Shown piece by piece: positions 18,356-26,128 of a DNA stretch of 64,000 nucleotides; position 1 is the first letter of the stretch; the number at the start of each line of letters is the position of its first letter. A program made the translations under genes and the position numbers. This stretch comes from Flavobacterium aerium (lineage in GTDB: Bacteria > Bacteroidota > Bacteroidia > Flavobacteriales > Flavobacteriaceae). The notes beneath the pieces were generated by a model that ran no database searches, had not been told where the DNA came from, and worked only from the letters and a program-made list of their open reading frames with translations. The stretch is from the NCBI RefSeq assembly GCF_030766725.1, contig NZ_JARQWR010000011.1, positions 94,209 to 158,208 on the forward strand, read 5' to 3'.

Positions 18356-19519
18356 ATGTCAAAAATATTACTTTTAGGATCAGGAGAATTAGGTAAAGAA
18401 TTTGTGATTGCTGCACAACGCATCGGGCAAACTGTAATTGCAGTTGATAATTATGAAAATGCCCCAGCTATGCAAGTTGCAAATGGATTTGAAGTCATCA
18501 ATATGCTCGACGGAGATGCGTTGGATGCAATTGTAGCCAAACATCAACCTGACTTTATTGTACCTGAAATAGAAGCTATTCGTACAGAACGTTTTTATGA
18601 TTATGAAAAACAGGGATTCACGGTTGTTCCTTCTGCAAAGGCAGCAAATTTCACCATGAACAGAAAAGCCATTCGTGATCTTGCAGCAAAAGACCTTGGA
18701 CTTCGTACGGCAAATTATCGATATGCAACATCGTCCGAAGAACTTCGTAAAGGTGTATTGGAAGTAGGTATACCTTGTGTTGTTAAACCATTAATGTCTT
18801 CTTCGGGTAAAGGTCAATCAACAATTAAAACAGAATCGGATATTGAGAAAGCTTGGCAGTATGCTGTTGAAGGCTCTCGCGGTGATGTTGTTGAAGTTAT
18901 TGTTGAAGCTTTTGTAAAGTTCAATTCAGAAATCACGTTATTAACCGTTACTCAAAACAATAATCCTACGCTATTTTGTGCCCCGATTGGTCATCGTCAA
19001 GAAAGAGGTGATTACCAAGAAAGTTGGCAACCTGCAAAAATATCTGATGCTCCATTATTTGAAGCACAGGACATGGCAGAAAAAGTTACTGAAGCTTTAG
19101 GTGGTGCAGGGCTTTTTGGAGTAGAATTTTTCCTTACAGACGAAGGTGTTTATTTTTCCGAATTATCCCCTCGCCCACATGATACAGGTATGGTCACATT
19201 GGCCAATACTCAAAATTTCAATGAATTTGAATTGCATTTGAGAGCAATATTAAGCTTGCCTATTCATGAAATAACATTAGAAAAAACTGGCGCTAGCGCT
19301 GTTATTGCTGCACAATTTGACAGTATTTCTCCTAGCTATATGGGTCTAGAAAAAATTGCTGCTTTACCAAAAACTGATTTCAGAATCTTTGGAAAACCAA
19401 CTTCAAGACCGTATCGCAGAATGGGGGTTGCATTAGTTAATGACACTTTAGAAACTCCTATTGAAACATTAATAGAAAAAGCAAAAGTTGCTGCTGCATT
19501 AGTAGAAGTGAAAGCATAA
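18356..19519 (+). CDS. purT: Formate-dependent phosphoribosylglycinamide formyltransferase
   Basis: A 387-residue cytoplasmic ATP-grasp enzyme using ATP and formate to formylate GAR in purine synthesis. The N-terminal dinucleotide-like motif is [11 protein letters not shown]. The ATP-grasp core shows [34 protein letters not shown] and the metal-binding [25 protein letters not shown]. Length is that of the usual PurT. A Crp/Fnr-type regulator begins 11 bases after the stop and is probably in the same transcript. Confidence 0.97.
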   Translation: MSKILLLGSGELGKEFVIAAQRIGQTVIAVDNYENAPAMQVANGFEVINMLDGDALDAIVAKHQPDFIVPEIEAIRTERFYDYEKQGFTVVPSAKAANFTMNRKAIRDLAAKDLGLRTANYRYATSSEELRKGVLEVGIPCVVKPLMSSSGKGQSTIKTESDIEKAWQYAVEGSRGDVVEVIVEAFVKFNSEITLLTVTQNNNPTLFCAPIGHRQERGDYQESWQPAKISDAPLFEAQDMAEKVTEALGGAGLFGVEFFLTDEGVYFSELSPRPHDTGMVTLANTQNFNEFELHLRAILSLPIHEITLEKTGASAVIAAQFDSISPSYMGLEKIAALPKTDFRIFGKPTSRPYRRMGVALVNDTLETPIETLIEKAKVAAALVEVKA

Positions 19520-19530
19520 TACCGAATCGT

Positions 19531-20109
19531 TTGGAATTGATATTACAAAATATAGCGCGATATATTCAATTAAGCTCCACAGAAGAAAAACATTTTCTTT
19601 CTTTATTAGAGCAAAAAAACTATAAAGCAAAAACGATAGTACTCCATAGTGGGGACATTTGTGAATACTCCTATTTTGTTTCTAAAGGAATATTACGCAG
19701 TTATACCATAGACACCAATTGTTCTGAACATGTAATGAGTTTTGCTTGTAATAATTGGTGGATTGCCGACATGTATAGTTTACTATCTCAGCAACCAGGC
19801 ACCTTAACTATTGAAGTAAATGATGACGCAGATGTATTGTTGCTTTCCAAGATCAAACAGGAACAACTATACATTGATATTCCTCAATTTGAACGTTTCT
19901 TTCGAATCATTACAGAGAATGCTTTAGTGAGTAATCAGCAAAGAATCATGGACAATCTTAGTCTTACAGCGGAAGCACGATATGATAAATTCTGTACAAA
20001 ATACCCCGAACTTATTCTCAATCTTCCTCAAAAACAAATTGCATCCTACATTGGTGTCACACCAGAGTTTTTTAGTCGAATGCGAACCAAAATGCTTAAA
20101 AACAAATAA
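19531..20109 (+). CDS. Crp/Fnr family transcriptional regulator, TTG start
   Basis: A 192-residue predicted DNA-binding protein. The N-terminal half is a cyclic-nucleotide-type beta barrel (KTIVLHSGDICEYSYFVSKGILRSY), and the C-terminal helix-turn-helix is QKQIASYIGVTPEFFSRMRTK. No ATG lies in frame before residue 70 or so, and TTG at 19531 gives the expected full length, so TTG initiation is inferred. The ligand is unknown; the cAMP-contacting RSA motif of enterobacterial Crp is not evident. It is probably co-transcribed with purT and lies just upstream of a pirin gene, a plausible target. Confidence 0.85.
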   Translation: MELILQNIARYIQLSSTEEKHFLSLLEQKNYKAKTIVLHSGDICEYSYFVSKGILRSYTIDTNCSEHVMSFACNNWWIADMYSLLSQQPGTLTIEVNDDADVLLLSKIKQEQLYIDIPQFERFFRIITENALVSNQQRIMDNLSLTAEARYDKFCTKYPELILNLPQKQIASYIGVTPEFFSRMRTKMLKNK

Positions 20110-20128
20110 TTTATTTCTATCCCATACT

Positions 20129-20172
20129 ACCTGATTGTAATTGTAAAAAATTCAATCCGGTATTTTCATTTT
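20129..20172 (+). terminator. Weak terminator after the purT-crp pair
   Basis: ACCTGATTG (20129-20137) pairs with CAATCCGGT (20153-20161) with one mismatch, followed by an interrupted T run. The long loop makes this only a fair candidate. Confidence 0.4.
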
Positions 20173-20225
20173 AAGAGCTATTCATTTCTTAATCTAGGTC
20201 AAGTGTTCTTCTTTCTTAAGAGTTG

Positions 20226-20233
20226 TAAATTTG
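20226..20233 (+). promoter_or_regulatory. -7 element of the pirin gene
   Basis: TAAATTTG matches TAnnTTTG and lies about 55 bases before the ATG. The expected -33 position holds GTTCTT rather than TTG, which would suit a promoter needing an activator. Confidence 0.5.
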
Positions 20234-20288
20234 TATCATAATTAAGTTAGTAACCGATTATTACAGTATAATAATAAAAAATCAAATT

Positions 20289-21014
20289 ATGGAAAATTCA
20301 GTTTTACACAAAGCAGATACCCGTGGCCTAGCAAATCATGGTTGGTTAAAAAGTTTTCACACTTTTAGTTTCGCTAATTATCATAATCCTGAACGAATGA
20401 ATTTTGGTGTGTTACGTGTATTAAACGATGATACAGTATCACAAGGTATGGGATTTGGCACACATCCTCATGAAAATATGGAAATCATTAGTATTCCATT
20501 GGAAGGAGATTTAGAACACCAAGACAGTATGGGAAACACCACTGTTATCAGAAAAGGAGATATTCAAATCATGAGTGCTGGTACTGGCGTAAAGCATAGT
20601 GAATACAATAAAAACAAAGACGAAGAAGTAAAATTTCTTCAAATATGGGTAATCCCTAATAAACGAAATGTAACTCCTCGATATGATCAAATTACATTAA
20701 ACAGTGAGGATCGTCATAATAAATTACAACAAATTGTATCTCCAAATCCAGAAGGAAGTGGTGTATGGATTCATCAAGATGCTTGGTTTCATTTAAGTTC
20801 ATTCACTGCAAATCACAAAGAGACTTATACAATTAATAAAAAAGGAAATGGTCTTTATGTTTTTGTATTGAAAGGAGACATCCAAGTAGGTGACCAACTA
20901 TTGAATACTCGTGATGGTTTTGGAATTTGGGATTTTGAAACTTTGGACATCACGGCACAATCGGATGCTGAATTTTTATTAATGGAAGTACCCATGTTAT
21001 TACAGCAATCTTAA
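20289..21014 (+). CDS. Pirin family protein (YhhW-like bicupin)
   Basis: A 241-residue cytoplasmic cupin-fold protein of normal pirin length. The N-terminal cupin holds the metal-binding residues: GTHPHENMEIIS near residues 57-67 and GTGVKHSEYN near 100. The C-terminal cupin is degenerate, as usual. Members bind iron or another metal; some, such as YhhW, show quercetin dioxygenase activity in vitro, but the physiological role is open. It has its own promoter and terminator and follows a Crp/Fnr-type gene, which may regulate it. Confidence 0.93.
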   Translation: MENSVLHKADTRGLANHGWLKSFHTFSFANYHNPERMNFGVLRVLNDDTVSQGMGFGTHPHENMEIISIPLEGDLEHQDSMGNTTVIRKGDIQIMSAGTGVKHSEYNKNKDEEVKFLQIWVIPNKRNVTPRYDQITLNSEDRHNKLQQIVSPNPEGSGVWIHQDAWFHLSSFTANHKETYTINKKGNGLYVFVLKGDIQVGDQLLNTRDGFGIWDFETLDITAQSDAEFLLMEVPMLLQQS

Positions 21015-21043
21015 AAAGCTAGCTTTAAAAATTATTTTTCATC

Positions 21044-21077
21044 AAAATGCTCAAGGATTATCTTGGGCATTTTTTTA
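21044..21077 (+). terminator. Terminator after the pirin gene
   Basis: AAAATGCTCAAG (21044-21055) pairs with CTTGGGCATTTT (21062-21073) with one G-T pair, followed by further T. Confidence 0.88.
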
Positions 21078-21117
21078 TATCCAGAAAAAATTAACTTTCA
21101 TCTGAATCGATGAAAAG

Positions 21118-21147
21118 TTGATTCTCCTAAAAAAAAGATTATTTTTG
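21118..21147 (+). promoter_or_regulatory. fabD promoter
   Basis: TTG (21118-21120), a 19-base spacer and TATTTTTG (21140-21147). This is one of the cleanest matches to the Bacteroidota promoter pattern in the window. The leader would be about 45 bases. Confidence 0.75.
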
Positions 21148-21196
21148 CCTTCGGATTGAATTGTATTATTCAATCTCTAAATTTTAAATGTAACAC

Positions 21197-22072
21197 ATGA
21201 AAGCATATGTATTTCCTGGTCAAGGTGCCCAATTTACAGGAATGGGAAAAGACTTATATGAGCAATCGCCACTAGCCAAAGAGCTTTTTGAAAAAGCAAA
21301 TGAAATTTTAGGTTTTAGAATCACAGACATTATGTTTGAAGGTACTGCCGAAGAGCTTAAAGAAACTAAGGTTACACAACCAGCTGTTTTTTTACATTCT
21401 GTAATTTTAGCCAAAACATTAGGGGATAGCTTCAAGCCAGAAATGGTGGCAGGTCACTCTTTAGGAGAGTTTTCTGCTCTAGTAACAAATGGTACATTAT
21501 CTTTTGAAGATGGGTTACGTTTAGTTTCTCAACGTGCTTTAGCCATGCAAAAAGCATGCGAAATAACACCTTCAACAATGGCAGCTGTATTAGGATTAGA
21601 AGATTCTATCGTAGAAGAAGTATGTGCTAGTATTGATGGCATTGTAGTCGCTGCAAATTATAACTGTCCAGGTCAATTAGTGATCTCTGGAGAAATTGAA
21701 GCCGTTAATAAGGCTTGTGAAGTGATGAAAGAAAGAGGTGCAAAACGTGCTTTATTACTACCTGTAGGTGGTGCTTTCCACTCTCCAATGATGGAGCCTG
21801 CTAGGGAAGAACTTGCAGCAGCAATTGAAAACACTATTTTCTCTCAACCTATTTGTCCAGTATATCAAAATGTAACGGCAAGTGCGGTATCTGATCCAAA
21901 CGAAATCAAGAAAAACCTAATCATCCAATTAACCGCTCCAGTACGTTGGACACAATCTGTACAACAAATGATTGCAGATGGCGCTACACTATTTACTGAG
22001 GTTGGTCCTGGAAATGTATTACAAGGTTTGATCAAAAAAATTGATAAAAATGCAGAAGTCGCTTCTGCGTAA
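21197..22072 (+). CDS. fabD: Malonyl-CoA:acyl carrier protein transacylase
   Basis: A 291-residue cytoplasmic enzyme loading malonyl groups onto acyl carrier protein for fatty acid synthesis. The N-terminal VFPGQGAQFTGMGKDLY loop, the nucleophile motif GHSLGEFSAL (serine near residue 89), the arginine in SQRALAMQ and the histidine in GGAFHSPMM are all present. Length is normal. It is a single-gene unit with a strong promoter and a bidirectional terminator shared with galE. Confidence 0.97.
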   Translation: MKAYVFPGQGAQFTGMGKDLYEQSPLAKELFEKANEILGFRITDIMFEGTAEELKETKVTQPAVFLHSVILAKTLGDSFKPEMVAGHSLGEFSALVTNGTLSFEDGLRLVSQRALAMQKACEITPSTMAAVLGLEDSIVEEVCASIDGIVVAANYNCPGQLVISGEIEAVNKACEVMKERGAKRALLLPVGGAFHSPMMEPAREELAAAIENTIFSQPICPVYQNVTASAVSDPNEIKKNLIIQLTAPVRWTQSVQQMIADGATLFTEVGPGNVLQGLIKKIDKNAEVASA

Positions 22073-22090
22073 CTATTATCATTAAACATC

Positions 22091-22126
22091 AAAAAAGCCC
22101 GATATGAAATTCATATCGGGCTTTTT
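22091..22126. terminator. Bidirectional terminator between fabD and galE
   Basis: AAAAAGCCCGATATGAA and its mirror image ending in TTTTT surround a single central A (22109). Confidence 0.9.
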
Positions 22127-22143
22127 ATTTATTGTAAAAACAA

Positions 22144-23157
22144 TTATTTTCTAATTTTTTGTTCCCATTTCCAAGCACTTTCTAAGGCTTCGTTTAGTGA
22201 TTGTTTTGCTTTCCATCCTAAAACTGTATTTGCTTTTTGCGTATCCGCATAGGCTTCAACAATATCACCTGCTCTCCTGTCCACAAACTTATAAGGGATT
22301 TTTTGTCCGCTAACTTGCTCAAAAGATTCTATAACTTGTAAAACAGTGCTTCCTGCTCCGGTACCAATATTGAACGTTTCGACTTTTGTATCGTTTTTAT
22401 TGCCAATTAATCTTTGCAGCGCCACAACATGGGCTTTTGCCAAATCAACTACATGGATATAATCTCGGATACAAGTTCCGTCAATCGTTGGGTAATCCGA
22501 CCCGAAAACAGATAATTCTTTGCGTAAACCTATTCCTGTTTGTGTGATAAACGGCACTAAATTCTGCGGAACACCAATTGGTAATTCTCCAATTTCTGCT
22601 GAAGAGTGTGCTCCAATTGGATTGAAATAACGAAGAAGAATTGCCGTGAAATCTGAAATTTTAGCAACATCTTCAATTATTTCTTCTGCAATTTGCTTTG
22701 TATTACCATAAGGTGACGAAGCGGGTTGAATCGGTGCATTTTCAGTAATTGGCATTACATCTACCTGCCCATATACGGTGCATGAAGAACTAAAAATAAA
22801 TTTAGCCTCTTTTCTATTTTGTAATTCTTGTAAAAGGTAAACTAATGAATTAATATTATTTTCATAATACATCAAAGGATTTTGAACACTTTCTCCAACA
22901 GCTTTTGATGCTGCAAAATGAATGACATTAGAAATATCTTCATATTTCTTGAAAAACTCCTGAACTTCTGATTTATTACGTAAATCTAATTTTTCAAAAA
23001 TTGGAGATTTTCCTGTGATTCTAGTAATCCCATCCAAAACCTCTTCTGAAGCATTCGAAAGATTATCAATAATTACAACTTCATAGCCTTCATTCTGTAA
23101 TTCAACTACTGTATGCGAGCCAATAAATCCTAAACCTCCAGTTACAAGAATTTTCAT
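22144..23157 (-). CDS. galE: UDP-glucose 4-epimerase
   Basis: A 337-residue cytoplasmic short-chain dehydrogenase-type epimerase converting UDP-glucose and UDP-galactose. The NAD motif GGLGFIGSHT starts at residue 7; the active-site SSSCTVYG and YGNTKQIAE (catalytic Tyr and Lys) follow. The substrate segment RDYIHVVDLAKAHV is typical of GalE. It lies 14 bases downstream of the DegT-family aminotransferase and shares its promoter, suggesting a joint role in nucleotide-sugar supply for surface polysaccharide. Use of UDP-GlcNAc as well cannot be excluded. Confidence 0.95.
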   Translation of the reverse strand: MKILVTGGLGFIGSHTVVELQNEGYEVVIIDNLSNASEEVLDGITRITGKSPIFEKLDLRNKSEVQEFFKKYEDISNVIHFAASKAVGESVQNPLMYYENNINSLVYLLQELQNRKEAKFIFSSSCTVYGQVDVMPITENAPIQPASSPYGNTKQIAEEIIEDVAKISDFTAILLRYFNPIGAHSSAEIGELPIGVPQNLVPFITQTGIGLRKELSVFGSDYPTIDGTCIRDYIHVVDLAKAHVVALQRLIGNKNDTKVETFNIGTGAGSTVLQVIESFEQVSGQKIPYKFVDRRAGDIVEAYADTQKANTVLGWKAKQSLNEALESAWKWEQKIRK

Positions 23158-23171
23158 TTAATTTTTTTTTA

Positions 23172-24305
23172 TTATTTATTTAAAAATTCTAAAATTGAAT
23201 CCGTAATAAATTTAATTTGATCATCTTCTAATTCAGTATGCATTGGTAATGCAATAACTTCTTGTACTAACTGATTTGTAACGGGGAAGTCTTCTTCTTT
23301 ATAACGAGAATCTAAATATGCTTTTTGACTGTGTAATGGAATTGGATAATAGATTGCACATGGAATTCCTTTGTCTAATAAATGTTGCATTAAACCATCA
23401 CGATTAGAGTTTACAATTCTTAACGTATATTGGTGAAATACATGAGAATCCGCATCACCTGTAACCACTGGTGTTACAATATTTTTATGGTTTGCTAATG
23501 CTTTGCTATATTTTGTTGCAGCGGCTATTCTTGCTTCATTATAGGTATCAAGATTTGGCAATTTTGCATTCAATACTGCCGCTTGAATTGAATCTAATCT
23601 AGAATTCACTCCTACCACATCATGGTGATAACGTACATACATTCCATGGTTTACAATTCCTCTCAACTGATGTGCTAATGCATCATCATTCGTAAAAATT
23701 GCTCCACCGTCACCATAACAACCTAAGTTTTTTGATGGGAAAAATGAAGTAGAAGCTACATGTCCAATGACACCTGCTTTTTTCTTCGTTCCATCTGCAA
23801 ACTTATAATTTGCTCCAATAGCTTGAGCATTATCTTCAATAACATATAGATTATGTTTTTTTGCCGAAGCCATGATAGCTTCCATATTAGCCGTTTGTCC
23901 AAATAAATGCACAGGAACAATTGCTTTTGTTTTTGGCGTAATTGCTTTTTCTATCGCTTCAACGGAAATATTATAAGTATCCATTTCAACATCTACTAAT
24001 ACCGGTGTTAATTGCAATAAAGCAATTACCTCTACTGTTGCAGCAAATGTAAAATCGGCTGTAATAACTTCATCTCCTGGCTTTAAGTCCAAAGCCATCA
24101 TAGCAATTTGCAATGCATCAGTACCATTCGCACAAGGAATGACATGCTTTGCTTCTAAATATTGCTCTAAGTCTTTTTGGAATTGGTGAACCTGAGGTCC
24201 GTTGATATAAGCATTAGTATCTAAAACCTCTTGAATTGAGTTATTTACTTTTTCTTTAATATTTTCATATTGACCTTTAAGATCAACCATTTGAATTTTT
24301 TTCAT
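23172..24305 (-). CDS. DegT/DnrJ/EryC1/StrS family sugar-nucleotide aminotransferase
   Basis: A 377-residue PLP-dependent enzyme of the family that transaminates keto sugars bound to nucleotides. The cofactor lysine is in SFFPSKNLGCYGDGGA. The PCANGTDALQIAM loop and EDNAQAIGA segment contact the cofactor in relatives, and the C-terminal FPVTNQLVQEVIALPMH is family typical. The sugar substrate is unknown. It is first in a two-gene operon with galE, so an amino sugar for LPS, capsule or glycoprotein is a reasonable inference. Confidence 0.93.
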   Translation of the reverse strand: MKKIQMVDLKGQYENIKEKVNNSIQEVLDTNAYINGPQVHQFQKDLEQYLEAKHVIPCANGTDALQIAMMALDLKPGDEVITADFTFAATVEVIALLQLTPVLVDVEMDTYNISVEAIEKAITPKTKAIVPVHLFGQTANMEAIMASAKKHNLYVIEDNAQAIGANYKFADGTKKKAGVIGHVASTSFFPSKNLGCYGDGGAIFTNDDALAHQLRGIVNHGMYVRYHHDVVGVNSRLDSIQAAVLNAKLPNLDTYNEARIAAATKYSKALANHKNIVTPVVTGDADSHVFHQYTLRIVNSNRDGLMQHLLDKGIPCAIYYPIPLHSQKAYLDSRYKEEDFPVTNQLVQEVIALPMHTELEDDQIKFITDSILEFLNK

Positions 24306-24327
24306 CTAAAATAAAATTTAAAACAAG

Positions 24328-24358
24328 CAAAATTACTAATTTAATGACTGCCTACCAA
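24328..24358 (-). promoter_or_regulatory. Promoter of the aminotransferase-galE operon
   Basis: On the minus strand TTG (24358-24356), 20 bases, then TAATTTTG (24335-24328), 22 bases before the start codon. Confidence 0.7.
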
Positions 24359-24405
24359 TGAAATTAATGCAAAGTGATGTAATTTAGCCACACAATATAT
24401 CGCTT

Positions 24406-25656
24406 ATGTTTATAATCTACAATTTACTGACCTATGTAGCGCAACAATTACTTCAATTGATTGCTCTTTTTAACCCCAAAATAAAACTTTTTGTGGATGG
24501 TCGGAAAACAGTTTTCCCTACTTTAAATCAAAAAATAAATCCCACAGATAAGACTATTTGGTTTCACGCTGCTTCTTTAGGTGAGTATGAACAAGGTCTT
24601 CCTGTAATAGAACAAATCAAAAAGCATTTTCCACAGCATAAAATTGTCATTACATTTTTCTCTCCTTCTGGCTATGAAGTCCGAAAAAATGCTACTGTTG
24701 CTGATGTAATTTGTTATCTTCCTTTGGACACTCCTTCGAATGCTAAAAAATTCATTACCGCGATTCATCCAGAAATGGTGTTTTTTATCAAATATGAGTA
24801 TTGGCCTAACTATTTGAAAGAATTAAAGAATAAAGAAATCCCTACTTATCTTATATCAGGGATTTTCAGAGAAAATCAGATGTTTTTCAAATGGTATGGC
24901 GGATTTTATCGCAATGCATTAAACACATTTAATCATTTTTTTGTACAGAATGGAACCTCAAAAGAATTATTAAATCGCTTGGGAAAAACCAATGTTACCG
25001 TAAGTGGAGACACTCGATTTGATCGTGTGGCTGAAATCATGGAAAAAGATAATTCTCTTGAGTTTATCCGTGAATTTAAAAATGATATTACTACCGTTGT
25101 CGTGGGGAGTTCTTGGCCAAAAGATGAGAATCTACTCATCGAATTAATCAATAATAATAGTTGGGATACTAAATTTATTATTGCGCCACATAATATAAAA
25201 CCGGATCAAATTGCTCAATTGAAAAATAGCCTATCGAAAAAGGTAATTTTATTTTCTGAAAAAGAAGGAAAAAACCTAGCCGATTACGACGTTTTTATCA
25301 TTGATACAATTGGTATTTTGACTAAAATATACAGTTATGCTGACATCGCTTATATAGGTGGTGGATTTGGTAACCCTGGTGTGCATAACATATTAGAACC
25401 TGCTGCTTTTGGAATCCCAATAATCATTGGTCCAAATTATTCTCACTTTGCGGAAGCTACTGCTTTGGTTAATATGGGAGGTTGCATTTCAATTCAAACC
25501 CGGGAAGAATTAAAAGACACTTTTGAAGATTTAATTTTCAATATTGACGTACGATATGAAAAAGGACACATTTGCAGCACATTTGTGCAAATGAATAAAA
25601 ACGCTACAACAATTATTTTAAAACAAATTTTAAATGAAAACGGAAATCGAATTTAA
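24406..25656 (+). CDS. waaA: 3-deoxy-D-manno-octulosonic acid (Kdo) transferase
   Basis: A 416-residue GT30 glycosyltransferase adding Kdo to the lipid A precursor at the inner membrane. An N-terminal hydrophobic anchor (IIYNLLTYVAQQLLQLIALF) precedes the catalytic segment HAASLGEYEQGLPV with the general-base glutamate. The C-terminal Rossmann half shows YIGGGFGNPGVHNILEPAAFG. Whether it adds one or two Kdo residues cannot be told from sequence. The next gene starts within its last 23 bases. Confidence 0.96.
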   Translation: MFIIYNLLTYVAQQLLQLIALFNPKIKLFVDGRKTVFPTLNQKINPTDKTIWFHAASLGEYEQGLPVIEQIKKHFPQHKIVITFFSPSGYEVRKNATVADVICYLPLDTPSNAKKFITAIHPEMVFFIKYEYWPNYLKELKNKEIPTYLISGIFRENQMFFKWYGGFYRNALNTFNHFFVQNGTSKELLNRLGKTNVTVSGDTRFDRVAEIMEKDNSLEFIREFKNDITTVVVGSSWPKDENLLIELINNNSWDTKFIIAPHNIKPDQIAQLKNSLSKKVILFSEKEGKNLADYDVFIIDTIGILTKIYSYADIAYIGGGFGNPGVHNILEPAAFGIPIIIGPNYSHFAEATALVNMGGCISIQTREELKDTFEDLIFNIDVRYEKGHICSTFVQMNKNATTIILKQILNENGNRI

Positions 25657-26089
25657 GGCTATCGACCATTCAGACATCGATATCTTAGCCGATATGATGC
25701 AGGATTTTTATGCCATTGACAATTATCCAATTGAAAAGGAAAATTCCAAAAAATTACTTCATGAATTCATCAGTAATGAAAACTTAGGGAGAGGTTGGTT
25801 AATCCTTGATAACAACACTCCTATTGGATATAGTATTATCACGTTTGTTTTTAGCTTCGAATACAATGGCCGCATTGCTTTCTTGGATGAATTATATTTA
25901 GCCGAGACTGCCAGAGGTAAAGGTGCCGGAAAAAAGGCAATGACTTTCTTACGAGAAGAATTTCTTAAACTATCACTAAAAATAGTCTATTTAGAAGTAG
26001 AAAACCACAACAAAAACGCCCAAAAATTGTATATTGCCAACGATTTCACAATGCACAATAGAGATTTAATGAAATACATTGTTCGTTAA
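25634..26089 (+). CDS. GNAT family N-acetyltransferase
   Basis: A 151-residue single-domain acetyltransferase. Motif A is LDELYLAETARGKGAGKKAM, with the RGKGAG acetyl-CoA loop near residue 95, and the C-terminal VENHNKNAQKLYIANDF is motif B. Its ATG at 25634 lies inside waaA, overlapping by 23 bases, so translation is probably coupled. The acceptor substrate is unknown; the overlap alone does not prove a role in LPS. Confidence 0.9.
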   Translation: MKTEIEFKAIDHSDIDILADMMQDFYAIDNYPIEKENSKKLLHEFISNENLGRGWLILDNNTPIGYSIITFVFSFEYNGRIAFLDELYLAETARGKGAGKKAMTFLREEFLKLSLKIVYLEVENHNKNAQKLYIANDFTMHNRDLMKYIVR

Positions 26090-26128
26090 ACATTGCCATT
26101 GTAAACACACCCAATTAAATTTTTAACT

